Assembly (NCBI GenBank): GCA_031271965.1
Contig: JAISUS010000029.1
Coordinates: 1 to 64,000, forward strand
From: Prevotella sp.
GTDB lineage: Bacteria > Bacteroidota > Bacteroidia > Bacteroidales > Dysgonomonadaceae
Direction of reading: 5' to 3'
Length of the DNA: 64,000 nucleotides
The position numbers were made by a program, and so were the translations under genes. The notes under the pieces were generated by a model, which was not told the DNA's origin, did not search any database, and was given only the letters and a program-made list of their open reading frames with translations. Every line of letters begins with the position of its first letter. The first letter of the stretch is position 1. Shown here one piece after another: positions 25,940 through 35,449 of the stretch.

Positions 25940-27349
25940 ATGATCAGTAATTTCTTCAAAGAAAAAATAAAAACTAACTTCTCGTTTGAGTTGACCTCGG
26001 AACAAGAATCAGCTCTTGACAAGATTGTAGATTTTCTGTTTTTACAGAAAGAAGAGTCCCTTTTTTTATTAAAAGGGTATGCCGGTACCGGTAAATCGTC
26101 CTTACTAGGGGCATTGGTTAAGACAATGACTGAATTTAAGCAAAAGACCGTATTGTTGGCTCCCACAGGACGTGCTGCGAAGGTTTTTTCTTCTTATGCA
26201 AATCATCCTGCCTTTACAATTCATAAAAAAATATACAGACAACAGCGATTTTCGGGTGATTTCGGAAGCTTCGGACTCATGGATAATCTACATAAGGATA
26301 CGCTCTTTATAGTGGACGAAGCATCCATGATTAGTAATATTGGAGGCGATTCTGTATTCGGAACAGGCTGTTTGCTTGATGACCTTATCCACTATGTGTA
26401 TTCCGGTGAAAACTGCCGTTTATTACTGATAGGGGATTCTGCCCAGTTGCCTCCAGTTGGGGAAGAAGATAGTCCTGCGTTGCAGGTTCCTGTATTGGAG
26501 GGTTATGGTTTAGAGGTGAGAGATGCCATGCTATCGCAAATTGTACGGCAGGCAGAGAGTTCAGGTATATTGTTTAATGCCACGAATATACGCAATATAT
26601 TGAATAGTGGTGAAACCGAAGATTATCCCAAACTGGCCTTGGGTAAGTTTCCGGATATTGTAAAAATATCGGGCGAAGATCTGATAGATGAAATATCGTC
26701 GTCTTATGATAGGGGTGGACTGGAGAATACCATGATAATATCACGGTCGAATAAACGATCGAATATATATAATCAGGGTGTTCGAAACCGGATTTTATAT
26801 CGTGAAGAAGAATTGTCGGCAGGCGATATGCTGATGATAACAAAGAATAATTATTATTGGACAGAGAAAATTGAAGGCATAGACTTTCTTGCCAACGGAG
26901 AGATTGTAGAAGTGCTGCGTATACGTAGTGAACGGGAACTCTATGGTTTTAAGTTTTGCGATGTACTGGTAAGAAGTATGGATTATGATATGGAATTGGA
27001 GATCAAAATACTGATGGACACTCTCTATTCCGATGCTGCCGGGTTAACTCGCGAGCGTTCACAGGAACTATTCTTAAACATCCTTGAAGATTATGCAGAT
27101 ATTCCGACGAAGCCGGAGAGAATGAAGAAAATAAAAATAGATCCGTTTTATAATGCCGTACAAGTAAAATTTGCTTATGCCGTGACTTGCCATAAAGCGC
27201 AGGGTGGGGAATGGGCAAATGTGTTTCTTGATCTTGGCTATGTATCTCAGGAACATTTAGGCGTAAACTTCTATCGATGGCTCTATACAGCAATTACACG
27301 TGCCAGCGAAAAACTGTATCTCGTGAATCTACCGGATGAGTTCTTATAA
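25940..27349 (+). CDS. RecD-like superfamily 1B DNA helicase
   Basis: A 469-residue helicase. It has Walker A GYAGTGKSS (46-54), APTGRAAK (motif Ia), Walker B VDEASM (125-130), a GDSAQLPPVG motif III, and C-terminal VTCHKAQGGEW (motif V) and YTAITRA (motif VI). It lacks the long N-terminal region of RecD2 and any RecB/RecC neighbours, so it probably acts alone in 5'-3' unwinding during repair. Bacteroidetes proteins of this kind are often named ATP-dependent exonuclease alpha subunit without proof. Confidence 0.9.
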   Translation: MISNFFKEKIKTNFSFELTSEQESALDKIVDFLFLQKEESLFLLKGYAGTGKSSLLGALVKTMTEFKQKTVLLAPTGRAAKVFSSYANHPAFTIHKKIYRQQRFSGDFGSFGLMDNLHKDTLFIVDEASMISNIGGDSVFGTGCLLDDLIHYVYSGENCRLLLIGDSAQLPPVGEEDSPALQVPVLEGYGLEVRDAMLSQIVRQAESSGILFNATNIRNILNSGETEDYPKLALGKFPDIVKISGEDLIDEISSSYDRGGLENTMIISRSNKRSNIYNQGVRNRILYREEELSAGDMLMITKNNYYWTEKIEGIDFLANGEIVEVLRIRSERELYGFKFCDVLVRSMDYDMELEIKILMDTLYSDAAGLTRERSQELFLNILEDYADIPTKPERMKKIKIDPFYNAVQVKFAYAVTCHKAQGGEWANVFLDLGYVSQEHLGVNFYRWLYTAITRASEKLYLVNLPDEFL

Positions 27350-27384
27350 AAAAAGCAGATACTTTTAAGTATCTGCTTTTTCAA
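27349..27384. terminator. Bidirectional intrinsic terminator
   Basis: AAAAGCAGATACTT-TTAAGTATCTGCTTTTTC: a 12-bp stem flanked by A and T runs, starting at the helicase stop codon and serving the convergent secreted-protein gene too. Confidence 0.88.
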
Positions 27385-27401
27385 TCTATTACTATATATT
27401 C

Positions 27402-29156
27402 TTATTTGTTAGCTTGTACAAATTTTATAGCGTATGCTATTACGTTGGCATAAAATTGAGCATTATACACTGTGCCTAGTCTGTATGATTTTGATATAGG
27501 TCGTCCTTGGCTATCGTTCATACATGGCCATATGTTGGGATCTGAGTTGGTTCTGTCTCCGGATGTAAAACCACCGTCACCTATCCACAAGAAGTTATTA
27601 TACCAAATAATTTCGTTTCCGGCACTTAGAGATGTAGCTCCGGCAGGTATTGCATTAGCTCTGAACGTTGTTCCCGCATCTTCTCCCCAATATAGATTTC
27701 GAATATCTCCAAACGGTCCGTTCAGAATTGGGTTGTCAAGGTTTGGCATCTGATAAACAACACCTCCGCCTCCGCCGTATGTTAGCCCGATTGAGCTACC
27801 GCATATTGCATTAATCAGAGCGGCATCGGCAGATCCATTATCTTGTGTCATTGCTAAAACAAACCCTTTTTTGTTATTCACAAAATCTTCTAGGACTGTA
27901 TTATCAGCGGCTGTAGTATAGTAATTATAGCCAATCACGATAATATCTGGGTTTTGCGACATTACGGTTGATATTCTGTTATATCCTCCGTCTATTATAG
28001 TTAATCCTTGTGTAGGAACGGTACCTGTTGCTCCAAAGTTTGCTGATGACTGTATAATAGCTCTTGAACTCTGTACTGTACTTGCTGTTCCCGGTTGATA
28101 TGTTCCACCGCCGAATCCGGCGATTTTTATAGCTCGATAGCTTACTGTGATATTTTTATCGCAAGTTACGTTTCCTCCGGAAGACTCTCCTATGATTGTA
28201 ATAGGAACAATCCCGGCTTGTGTCGGCTTGCCTGTGGAAAGGAGTGTTACGCTTTGTAGTCCTCCGGTTGTCCATTCTCCACTCCGGCTAAAATGCATAC
28301 CGGCAGCTTCTGCTGAGAATGAATAATATCCCGGCGAACTCACATTAACTTGTACTGTGATAGTATTTGTAGAGTTCAAATCTGCATTGATAGTATATAT
28401 ACCATTTACTACAGAAGAGCCACAATTGAATGTAAAGGTTGCTTTTCCTACTGCCGGGGCTACAGGTATTGTTTGTAAGTCAGTAGGCGTACAGCCTGTA
28501 GTAAGCTTTTCGCCATTAGATGAAAGTGTGATCTGATCGTAGTATTGAGGGTTATCATTACCAGTAATAGGGGTTCCCATCCCTGAGAGTTTTAATATAT
28601 AGCTGCCTACATCTAACATCTTCCCTTCTGTTATGAAGGAATAGCCATTTCCCGTTGTTGCGGTGACCGAATAGGTCCCGGCCTTCGTAACTGTAGCCGG
28701 AATCGTTATGTAAGAATAAGCTCCATCTAATGAAAGCCCTTGTTGATAGCCGGTTGGCGTATAAGGAGGGAGTCCATTGTTTGGATATATTCTCATGTTT
28801 GCGCAGTCAAATGTGATTTCTGCCGGGCTGATATCTCCGCAGAGACTTTTGAACTCTTTTCCATTCCAGACCATTACACAAGCAATCGTAGTGTTAAATA
28901 TCATTAATCCATTAGCTCGTGATTTATCGGCAGATTCTAATTGATTAATATTGGAGGCTAATATATCCACCTCTGTAGCAGTTAGTTGTGGTAATCGAAG
29001 CCCTCTTGGACCGGATTCTTGTTGTGAGATTATTTCCAGAGCGGAAACGTTAATAGGTTCAACACCCGCTCCGACTGTTACCTGTGCACAAAGATTTAAT
29101 GAGACATTAAATATAAGCAATGTCTTGAGAAGTAGTATTGCAAGTTTTGTTTTCAT
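27402..29156 (-). CDS. Large secreted protein with repeated beta-sandwich segments
   Basis: A 584-residue protein with a signal peptide (cleavage after LCAQ). The N-terminal segment SALEIISQQ...GLRLPQL resembles the fibre-attachment start of Bacteroidetes surface proteins. Residues about 105-335 contain two or three similar ~90-residue beta-rich units (YSVTATTGNGYSF, YSFSAEAAGMHFS). The last ~230 residues are a distinct Rossmann-like domain (DIIVIGYNYYTT, FVLAMTQDNG), like the glutamine-amidotransferase-like domains found in exported proteins. I see no sorting signal. Function unknown; a cell-surface or matrix role is a guess. Confidence 0.7.
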   Translation of the reverse strand: MKTKLAILLLKTLLIFNVSLNLCAQVTVGAGVEPINVSALEIISQQESGPRGLRLPQLTATEVDILASNINQLESADKSRANGLMIFNTTIACVMVWNGKEFKSLCGDISPAEITFDCANMRIYPNNGLPPYTPTGYQQGLSLDGAYSYITIPATVTKAGTYSVTATTGNGYSFITEGKMLDVGSYILKLSGMGTPITGNDNPQYYDQITLSSNGEKLTTGCTPTDLQTIPVAPAVGKATFTFNCGSSVVNGIYTINADLNSTNTITVQVNVSSPGYYSFSAEAAGMHFSRSGEWTTGGLQSVTLLSTGKPTQAGIVPITIIGESSGGNVTCDKNITVSYRAIKIAGFGGGTYQPGTASTVQSSRAIIQSSANFGATGTVPTQGLTIIDGGYNRISTVMSQNPDIIVIGYNYYTTAADNTVLEDFVNNKKGFVLAMTQDNGSADAALINAICGSSIGLTYGGGGGVVYQMPNLDNPILNGPFGDIRNLYWGEDAGTTFRANAIPAGATSLSAGNEIIWYNNFLWIGDGGFTSGDRTNSDPNIWPCMNDSQGRPISKSYRLGTVYNAQFYANVIAYAIKFVQANK

Positions 29157-29345
29157 ATTTGGAGTTTATTATTAATAAGAACACTACATTTTTAGTCATT
29201 ATATTCACATAATGGCATAGCCAATTTAATATATACAACGAAAAATAACTTACCCTAAAGGAATATTTCTTAGTGTAAAGAGTTAAAGAAGGTTTGTTTA
29301 GCTTGATAAAGTCTCTTAAATAGTTATTGTACTTGTTGTCTGGTG

Positions 29346-29376
29346 CAAAAATAATGTAATTTTTTTATAATTCAAG
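29346..29376 (-). promoter_or_regulatory. Promoter of the 584-residue secreted protein
   Basis: On the minus strand CTTG (29373-29376), a 19-bp spacer and TATTTTTG (29346-29353). The leader would be ~180 nt, long for this genome, and could carry post-transcriptional control. Confidence 0.4.
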
Positions 29377-29437
29377 TTTTTTTTGATATAATTACAATAG
29401 AAATTTCAAATAGTATATGTGTTATTATCGATGATAG

Positions 29438-29812
29438 CTATTGAGAAATACTTTTGTCTTTATTAAAAATATAGCAGATAGTGCCACCAATGGTATAGCA
29501 TATGATGTCGCCCCAACTGAAAGAAGAGCCTATCATAATCCGTAAAATTTTATTTTTCACACCTAATATGTCGGCAATATGAAGATATTGACCGATTTCG
29601 ACAAGGTAGGCAAATAGTACCGTGCCAAATATAATGTATATGGATTTAGTCTGGATAAAAGCCTTTATGAAATAGTATATAAGAATTACTGCTAATATAT
29701 CTCCTACGTATGGGCGGATAATATTATCATTTATAAATTTGGCTATCAGGACTTCAATTAAGAAAATTATGCAAAATATAATAAAAGGCTTAAGTTCAAA
29801 TCTCCACTTCAT
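29438..29812 (-). CDS. DUF2809-type membrane protein
   Basis: A 124-residue integral membrane protein with four predicted helices (about 8-26, 36-52, 60-78, 98-114). The features RPYVGDILAVILIYY, EIGQYL and GSSFSWGDIICYTIGG match the family annotated as DUF2809 (distantly VanZ-like). Function unknown. It follows rsgA on the same strand with a 9-bp gap, so it is probably the last gene of that transcript. Confidence 0.82.
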   Translation of the reverse strand: MKWRFELKPFIIFCIIFLIEVLIAKFINDNIIRPYVGDILAVILIYYFIKAFIQTKSIYIIFGTVLFAYLVEIGQYLHIADILGVKNKILRIMIGSSFSWGDIICYTIGGTICYIFNKDKSISQ

Positions 29813-29821
29813 GGGTTAAGG

Positions 29822-30748
29822 TTATTTGCGGTATTTCTCGTCTTCCTCTTCTTCCATCATACTCAAGTATGACTTGTATCGGCTTTCACTGATATAGTGT
29901 TGCTCAACAGCATTGCGAACTGCGCAATCCGGTTCGTTGATATGTATGCAGTTGTGAAATCTGCAATCTTTTGAAAACTTGAATATATCGGGAAAAAAAT
30001 GAAAGATCTCCCCCTTTTCCATATCCACAGTCCCAAAGCCTTTGATACCGGGAGTATCGATTATAAAACCTCCCTGAGACAGTTCTATCATTTCCGAAAA
30101 TGTGGTTGTATGCATTCCTTTTCCATGATAGCCCGAAATAGCACCTGTCTTTAGGTTAGCATTAGGTATCAGAGAGTTTATTAGTGTAGATTTCCCTACG
30201 CCGGAATGCCCCGAAAATAGTGTAATTTTATTTCTTATTTTTTCTTGTAGGATGATAATACCTTTATTCTTCAAAGCGGATATTTTTATACTTGGATAAC
30301 CAATATATTCGTACATGGCTATTAATGCATTCATGTATTCGGTTTCCTCTTCTGTATAGATATCTGTTTTGTTGAAAATTAGACTTACGTCAACTCTATA
30401 CGCCTCGGCCGAAGCCAGAAAGCGATCTATAAAAACGGTTGATGTAACAGGGTGGTTTATGGTAACAACAAGAAAGCAGAGATCTATATTGGCAGCTAAG
30501 ATATGAGACTGTTTTGATAGATTTGAGGATTTACGGATAATATAGTTTTTGCGATCTTCTATTTCTGTAATAAGTGCGGTTCCTTCCTCATTTTCTATAA
30601 TAACAACCCTATCGCCAACAGCTATCGGGTTAGTGCTGCGTATGCCTTTTAAGCGAAAATTGCCTTTTATCTTGCATTCAATATCCCGTCCGTCGTCTGT
30701 TCGGGTAAGATACCAACTACCTGTATTTTTTATAACCAGACCTTTCAT
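29822..30748 (-). CDS. rsgA: Ribosome small-subunit GTPase RsgA
   Basis: A 308-residue circularly permuted GTPase. An OB-fold (about 1-75) comes first, then G4 NKTD (126-129), G1 GHSGVGKST (180-188) and G3 DTPGIKGF (231-238). The zinc finger is formed by C262, C267, H269 and C275. It acts late in 30S maturation and releases assembly factors on GTP hydrolysis. It is downstream of frr, separated by an inverted-repeat cluster. Confidence 0.95.
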   Translation of the reverse strand: MKGLVIKNTGSWYLTRTDDGRDIECKIKGNFRLKGIRSTNPIAVGDRVVIIENEEGTALITEIEDRKNYIIRKSSNLSKQSHILAANIDLCFLVVTINHPVTSTVFIDRFLASAEAYRVDVSLIFNKTDIYTEEETEYMNALIAMYEYIGYPSIKISALKNKGIIILQEKIRNKITLFSGHSGVGKSTLINSLIPNANLKTGAISGYHGKGMHTTTFSEMIELSQGGFIIDTPGIKGFGTVDMEKGEIFHFFPDIFKFSKDCRFHNCIHINEPDCAVRNAVEQHYISESRYKSYLSMMEEEEDEKYRK

Positions 30749-30772
30749 TTACTGATATGTCCATTATCTAAT

Positions 30773-30811
30773 ATGCCAATGTGCCAATTAATATAACATT
30801 GGCATATTGGC
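30773..30811. repeat. Inverted-repeat cluster of TGCCAAT words between frr and rsgA
   Basis: ATGCCAATGTGCCAAT and, on the other side of a 9-nt centre, ATTGGCATATTGGCAT: a 16-bp arm with one mismatch. Another inverted copy, ATTGGCAAAT, follows at 30821-30830. There is no T run on the minus strand, so it is not a usual terminator; it may be a protein-binding iteron set or an RNA stability hairpin. Confidence 0.6.
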
Positions 30812-30834
30812 ATATCGATAAATTGGCAAATTGT

Positions 30835-31398
30835 TTATACTGTCAATATTTCTTTTTCTTTTATAGCAAAAACGTCATCTATCTTCTTGATGTACTTATC
30901 GTGAAGTTTTTGCATGTCATTTTCTGCATCTTTTCCCATATCCTCAGCAACTCCCTCTTTTACTGCTTTCTTAATGGAATCGATTGCATCGCGACGGGCA
31001 TTTCTGATACTGACTTTCGCATCCTCAGCCTCTTGTTTGGCTTGCTTTACCAATTGTTTTCGGCGTTCTTCTGTTAGTGGCGGTATTGAAAGACGAATAA
31101 TTTCACCGTTGTTGTCTGGGGTAATGCCTACGTCCGAGTTTAAGATAGCTTTCTCTACTTCTTTCAACATTTGTTTTTCCCACGGCTGAACAATAATTGT
31201 TCTGGCATCAGGGGTATTGATAGCCGCAACACCACTCAGAGGTGTAAGTGTTCCGTAATATTCCAGTTTAATACCGTCAAGAATATGAGGGTTTGCTTTT
31301 CCGGCACGGATACGAGATAAAGTTTCATCTAAAAATTCAACGGAAGCTGTCATTTTAGCTTCTGCTTTTTGTTCGATTTGTTTCAGGTCTGCTGCCAT
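30835..31398 (-). CDS. frr: Ribosome recycling factor
   Basis: A 187-residue protein of exact family length. The three-helix bundle halves are visible: [16 protein letters not shown]...[12 protein letters not shown], then [22 protein letters not shown] and [12 protein letters not shown]. With EF-G it splits post-termination ribosomes. pyrH lies immediately upstream (24 bp), the common pyrH-frr pairing. Confidence 0.97.
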   Translation of the reverse strand: MAADLKQIEQKAEAKMTASVEFLDETLSRIRAGKANPHILDGIKLEYYGTLTPLSGVAAINTPDARTIIVQPWEKQMLKEVEKAILNSDVGITPDNNGEIIRLSIPPLTEERRKQLVKQAKQEAEDAKVSIRNARRDAIDSIKKAVKEGVAEDMGKDAENDMQKLHDKYIKKIDDVFAIKEKEILTV

Positions 31399-31421
31399 TT
31401 TTATATTTCTATTAAAATTAT

Positions 31422-32132
31422 TTACGCATGTACATAAGTTCCAATGTTTTCGCCTTTCATTAGCTTTTCCAGATTACCCGGGGTATCCATGTCAAAAACA
31501 ACGATCGGTAAATTATTTTCCTTACACATTACTGTCGCTGTCAGGTCCATCACTTTCAAGCCGCGTTCATAGACTTCATCGTAAGAGATGGAGTCGAATT
31601 TAGTTGCTGTAGGGTCTTTCTCCGGATCAGCGGTATAAACTCCATCTACACGTGTTCCTTTTAGCATTACATCGGCTTCTATTTCTATCCCACGCAACGA
31701 CGAGCCTGTGTCAGTGGTGAAGAATGGGTTCCCTGTCCCACACGACAAGATAACAACTTCTCCGTTCTGCATAGATTCGATTGCTTTCCATTTACTGTAT
31801 ATTTCTCCTATAGGCTCCATGCGAATAGCTGTAAGTACACGGGCTTTCTGTCCGATGGCTACCAGTGCAGAACTTAAGGCGAGACTATTTATGACCGTGG
31901 CTAACATTCCCATTTGGTCACCTTTTACGCGATCATATCCTTTTGAGGCTCCACTCAAACCTCTAAAGATATTGCCTCCGCCGATAACAATGCTTATCTG
32001 TACACCCATATCGGCTACGGCTTTTATTTGTGAAGCATATTCGTTGAGGCGTTTCTCGTCTATGCCATATTGTTGTTCGCCCATTAAAGATTCACCGCTC
32101 AGTTTAAGAAGGATTCTGTCGTATTTTGCCAT
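31422..32132 (-). CDS. pyrH: UMP kinase
   Basis: A 236-residue amino-acid-kinase-fold hexameric UMP kinase. Motifs: KLSGESLMG at the start, [10 protein letters not shown], the [18 protein letters not shown] site and [15 protein letters not shown] near the ATP site. It makes UDP for pyrimidine nucleotide synthesis. It is cotranscribed with frr. Two TAGATTTG boxes upstream on the minus strand (32151-32158, 32190-32197) are candidate promoters. Confidence 0.96.
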   Translation of the reverse strand: MAKYDRILLKLSGESLMGEQQYGIDEKRLNEYASQIKAVADMGVQISIVIGGGNIFRGLSGASKGYDRVKGDQMGMLATVINSLALSSALVAIGQKARVLTAIRMEPIGEIYSKWKAIESMQNGEVVILSCGTGNPFFTTDTGSSLRGIEIEADVMLKGTRVDGVYTADPEKDPTATKFDSISYDEVYERGLKVMDLTATVMCKENNLPIVVFDMDTPGNLEKLMKGENIGTYVHA

Positions 32133-32210
32133 ATCTTATTTATATTAATGCAAATCTAATATATTTTACGAAATAATGAAAGGCCAAGACAAATCTAATG
32201 GTCTATATAC

Positions 32211-32241
32211 AAAAAAGCCTGCTGATTATCAGCAGGCTTCC
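32211..32241 (-). terminator. Intrinsic terminator of the rpoN-activator-lptE-secG operon
   Basis: AAGCCTGCTGA-TTA-TCAGCAGGCTT: an 11-bp stem; the minus strand continues in TTTTTT. It lies 20 bp after secG and before pyrH. Confidence 0.88.
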
Positions 32242-32259
32242 TATATTATTTGATCCTGA

Positions 32260-32613
32260 TTAATTTTCATGGGTTGTTGTCGGTGTTTGTTGAGTTCCTT
32301 GGTTTGCCGGAATGTTTGTAGACATATCCGGTGTTCCGGCAGGAAGTGGTTGCTGTGTTTCTATCTGCGTGGCAGGTGCATTGATGCTGCCTTTAGGCCT
32401 CATCATTACACATACTATACTCATTACCATAATGAATCCGGCTAGTCCCCAAGTTGTTTTTTCAAGGAAATCAGTTGTTTTGCGAACACCCATAATAGCA
32501 TTTGATGAAGAGAATCCGGAAGAGAGCCCTCCACCTTTTGAGTTTTGTACCAAAACTATCAACACTAAAGCAATAGCTGCGATAACAATTAATATAGTAA
32601 CAAGCGCAATCAT
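32260..32613 (-). CDS. secG: Preprotein translocase subunit SecG
   Basis: A 117-residue protein with two membrane helices (about 3-22 and 55-72) joined by the conserved loop VLVQNSKGGGLSSGFSSSNAIMGVRKT. SecG assists SecYE-dependent export. The Pro/Thr/Gln-rich C-terminal tail is longer than the E. coli form, as in other Bacteroidetes. It overlaps the TPR gene upstream by 4 bp. Confidence 0.94.
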   Translation of the reverse strand: MIALVTILIVIAAIALVLIVLVQNSKGGGLSSGFSSSNAIMGVRKTTDFLEKTTWGLAGFIMVMSIVCVMMRPKGSINAPATQIETQQPLPAGTPDMSTNIPANQGTQQTPTTTHEN

Positions 32614-33392
32614 TTTTTATCTTTATATTTTGTATTTATAATCAATTTTTCGAGAAAACTCAATTGGTCTGCAAAGTAAATATTTTTTTTCGGATAATTC
32701 AAACTTAAATGTTTAATTATTTTATAAGCCTTCTCGTACTTTTTCTGTTTTACGTATATTTTGGCTAGAGTTTCTGTAAAAAAGATGTCCTCAGTCAGTT
32801 CTTCTTCGTTTTCTTTCTCAATTATTTCCTCACTCTCCTCATATTTCTCTTCTTTTTTTATCTGGATACGAATCTCACCTTCCTCAGATTTGTTGATAAA
32901 AGAATCTATAATATTTTGATGTTTCAGATTTACGGATTCTTTTATCTTTGATTGTTCCGGAATATCCATCTCCGACTTTGGAGTATCTTCAATTTGTGCA
33001 TATGAGAGGTAATCTGTGCTAGCCAAACTGGAGTGGGAAATACTATATTCTAATTCGGACGTTTCTCCGTCGCGGGATTCAAAAAACGCATTTAGCAGTA
33101 TGCTTGTCTTATCTTCTTTTATTGCTTTTTTGCCTGTTTGGGCGAAGAAACTTTCATATTCCTCACTGAATATATAGTAGAATAAAGCTCTTCTGTCAAT
33201 GATAGAAATACTTAGCCGTTCCAGTTCATTTTTATAATTGTCGTCGTTATTTACGTATAAAGATTTTAAATAGGTAAAAATAGCCGCCTGAAAATAAGGG
33301 TACTTTTCAATGAGTTCCCTTAGTGATTCCGCTTCTTGCCTATTCGCAACAGCATCTTTTTTGATGAACTGATAAAACTGTTGAATATCCAT
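32610..33392 (-). CDS. Conserved TPR-like protein of the lptE-secG operon
   Basis: A 260-residue cytoplasmic protein with no signal peptide. The N-terminal ~90 residues are helical, starting FYQFIKKDAVANRQEAESLRE. The centre is a Glu/Lys-rich low-complexity linker. The last ~50 residues are a helical pair resembling TPR (TLAKIYVKQKKYEKAYKIIKHLS). The position between lptE and secG recurs in Bacteroidetes (from memory). Function unknown; a link to envelope export is suggested only by location. Confidence 0.75.
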   Translation of the reverse strand: MDIQQFYQFIKKDAVANRQEAESLRELIEKYPYFQAAIFTYLKSLYVNNDDNYKNELERLSISIIDRRALFYYIFSEEYESFFAQTGKKAIKEDKTSILLNAFFESRDGETSELEYSISHSSLASTDYLSYAQIEDTPKSEMDIPEQSKIKESVNLKHQNIIDSFINKSEEGEIRIQIKKEEKYEESEEIIEKENEEELTEDIFFTETLAKIYVKQKKYEKAYKIIKHLSLNYPKKNIYFADQLSFLEKLIINTKYKDKK

Positions 33393-33395
33393 TTT

Positions 33396-33911
33396 TTACC
33401 AATTGCCCATTGTGGCATTGAATATCTGGTCTACTATATCTTTGTTTAATTCTTCTATAAGCTGATCCTGTACTTCGGTAAGCATCTTGCTGCTGGGGAA
33501 GTCTCGGTATGCCGAAATTGTTTCCTCCTTATCTTCTTCCGGTTTTTTGTTGTTCCTGAAACGGAATTTTACAGCCATGGTCAGACGGGTTTCCGATGCC
33601 AGATTAACGCCTTGATTCGTCTCTTTTACAGAGAGCGGAGTCAGGTCGTAACGGACAATCTCGCCTTCTATTTCCATTGACGGATTTACATTGGTCAGCT
33701 GTAGTTTGGTACTTCGCACGAATACATCCTTCATTCGTTCGTTGAACGTTTGAGTCAGTGGAGGATAAACGAGTGGAGCCTGATTCTGAAAATCGCGGAT
33801 GTTAATGGTCGGATTTTCTTTATAGTCGATATTCGATCCTGAGAAAGAATAAGACATTTTACAGGCGGTCATCAATAAAGTTATAAAAAGAAGCAGTAGC
33901 GTTTTTTTCAT
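33396..33911 (-). CDS. lptE: LptE-type LPS-assembly lipoprotein
   Basis: A 171-residue lipoprotein (Cys17 in LLMTAC). It has the Bacteroidetes LptE pattern: SFSGSNIDYKENPTINIRDFQNQAP, then PPLTQTFNERMKDVFVRSTKL and ISAYRDF near the end. LptE plugs LptD in the outer membrane and helps insert LPS. It overlaps the upstream activator gene by 4 bp, which ties LPS transport to that regulator. Confidence 0.88.
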   Translation of the reverse strand: MKKTLLLLFITLLMTACKMSYSFSGSNIDYKENPTINIRDFQNQAPLVYPPLTQTFNERMKDVFVRSTKLQLTNVNPSMEIEGEIVRYDLTPLSVKETNQGVNLASETRLTMAVKFRFRNNKKPEEDKEETISAYRDFPSSKMLTEVQDQLIEELNKDIVDQIFNATMGNW

Positions 33912-35164
33912 AGATTTTCCAGATTATATTCTTTTATTTTCCGGTAAAGTGTACGTTCTGATATTTTTAAGTCTTTGGCAGCATTTTTTCGTTTACCGTT
34001 ATGGCGATCCAATGCTTTTATTATCATATCTTTCTCTACATCCTGCAACGAAAGAGTTTCTTCTTCATAATCGGGATCATCTATAACATCGACTTCTGTA
34101 ATGTCGGACGGCACATGTACATTTTCTTTTATAGGAATAGCTGTCCTTTCGCCTTGATTAACGACCATAGGCGCCAGAGGTGTGTCGTTATTTATTATTG
34201 GAGTTGCGACTATATCCGAAGCCTTAAGATTTCCGGCTACAATGTCATGGACGATCTTCTTTAATTCGTTCATGTCCTTTTTCATGTCAAAAAGCACTTG
34301 ATACAGAATTTCACGTTCATTGCTGAATGTTTTCTGGTCGTTGGTTAAATTGCTGATGGGCATTAATCCCACCTCATTGGCAGGAAGATATAGTTTAAGT
34401 ATATCCGCCGTTATTTCCCTGCTTTGTTCTATAATGGAGATTTGTTCGGTAATATTTTTCAATTGGCGGATATTTCCCGGCCAATAATAGTCTTTCAGCA
34501 TTCTGCGGGCTTCATCAGTTAATGAGATAGGAGGCATGCTGTATTTTTCAGCGCAGTCGCTCGCAAATTTTCTGAACAGGAGGGGAATATCATCTTTTCT
34601 GTCTCTGAGAGCAGGTATCCGTATCGGAACTGTATTAAGGCGATAATACAAATCTTCTCTAAAACGGCCGTTGCGGGTTGCGATTATCATATCCAGATTA
34701 GTAGCGGCTACAACGCGCACATCGGTTTTTTCTACTTTCGACGAGCCTACTTTGATAAATTCTCCGGTTTCCAATACACGCAATAACCGGGCTTGGGTAG
34801 AGAGAGGGAGTTCTCCCACTTCGTCCAAAAAAAGAGTACCTCCGTTAGCAACTTCGAAATATCCTTTGCGTTCGCCTGTAGCTCCTGTAAATGAGCCTTT
34901 CTCGTGTCCGAAAAGTTCTGAGTCTATAGTTCCTTCAGGTATAGAACCGCAATTGACAGCTATATAAGTGCCGTGTTTGCGATGGCTGAACTGATGAATA
35001 ATTTGAGGAAAATTCTCTTTTCCCACGCCACTCTCTCCTGTTACGAGCACCGACATATCGGTTGGAGCTACTTGAAGTGCTATATCTATAGCCCGGTTCA
35101 GGTCGGGACAGTTCCCGATGATGCCGAAGCGTTGTTTTACTTGTTGAATATCTGGTTTTGCCAT
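33908..35164 (-). CDS. Sigma-54-dependent transcriptional activator without receiver domain
   Basis: A 418-residue enhancer-binding protein. The AAA+ domain has Walker A GESGVGKE (43-50), the sigma-54 contact loop GSFTGA (90-95; usually GAFTGA) and Walker B GTLFLDEVGE (109-118). After a variable linker (about 265-370) there is a Fis-type helix-turn-helix (about 375-418, RKNAAKDLKISERTLYRKIKEY). It lacks an N-terminal receiver, GAF or PAS domain, so control must come from its level or from partners. It heads an operon with lptE and secG. The groES promoter in this window is a candidate target. Confidence 0.93.
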   Translation of the reverse strand: MAKPDIQQVKQRFGIIGNCPDLNRAIDIALQVAPTDMSVLVTGESGVGKENFPQIIHQFSHRKHGTYIAVNCGSIPEGTIDSELFGHEKGSFTGATGERKGYFEVANGGTLFLDEVGELPLSTQARLLRVLETGEFIKVGSSKVEKTDVRVVAATNLDMIIATRNGRFREDLYYRLNTVPIRIPALRDRKDDIPLLFRKFASDCAEKYSMPPISLTDEARRMLKDYYWPGNIRQLKNITEQISIIEQSREITADILKLYLPANEVGLMPISNLTNDQKTFSNEREILYQVLFDMKKDMNELKKIVHDIVAGNLKASDIVATPIINNDTPLAPMVVNQGERTAIPIKENVHVPSDITEVDVIDDPDYEEETLSLQDVEKDMIIKALDRHNGKRKNAAKDLKISERTLYRKIKEYNLENL

Positions 35165-35314
35165 ATGTTTAGTCGGTAATGTTTAACGAAACCTGACAAA
35201 ATTACATATTTATTCTGTTTGTGTCAGTCTTTTTTAGTGAAGATTTCTAAAAGCTATCGCCAATACAAATGATAAATGTCCGTTTTTTACACCGCGAGTA
35301 ATTACATTATCTTT

Positions 35315-35322
35315 TACTTTTG
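35315..35322 (+). promoter_or_regulatory. Possible -7 box for the 585-residue secreted protein
   Basis: TACTTTTG fits TAnnTTTG; the leader would be ~120 nt. No other signal is seen in the 285-bp divergent gap 35165-35449, except a TAATTTTG box (35197-35204, minus strand) for the sigma-54 activator operon. Confidence 0.35.
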
Positions 35323-35449
35323 TTTTTATGGAGAAGACAAGAATCTATAGCATTGATATATAAATGTCCCCGAATAGATAGATTAAGTTGAATTTGAACA
35401 ATGATATCTGCATATTTTTTACAATCTTTGTTTTGTTAATCCTAAATAT

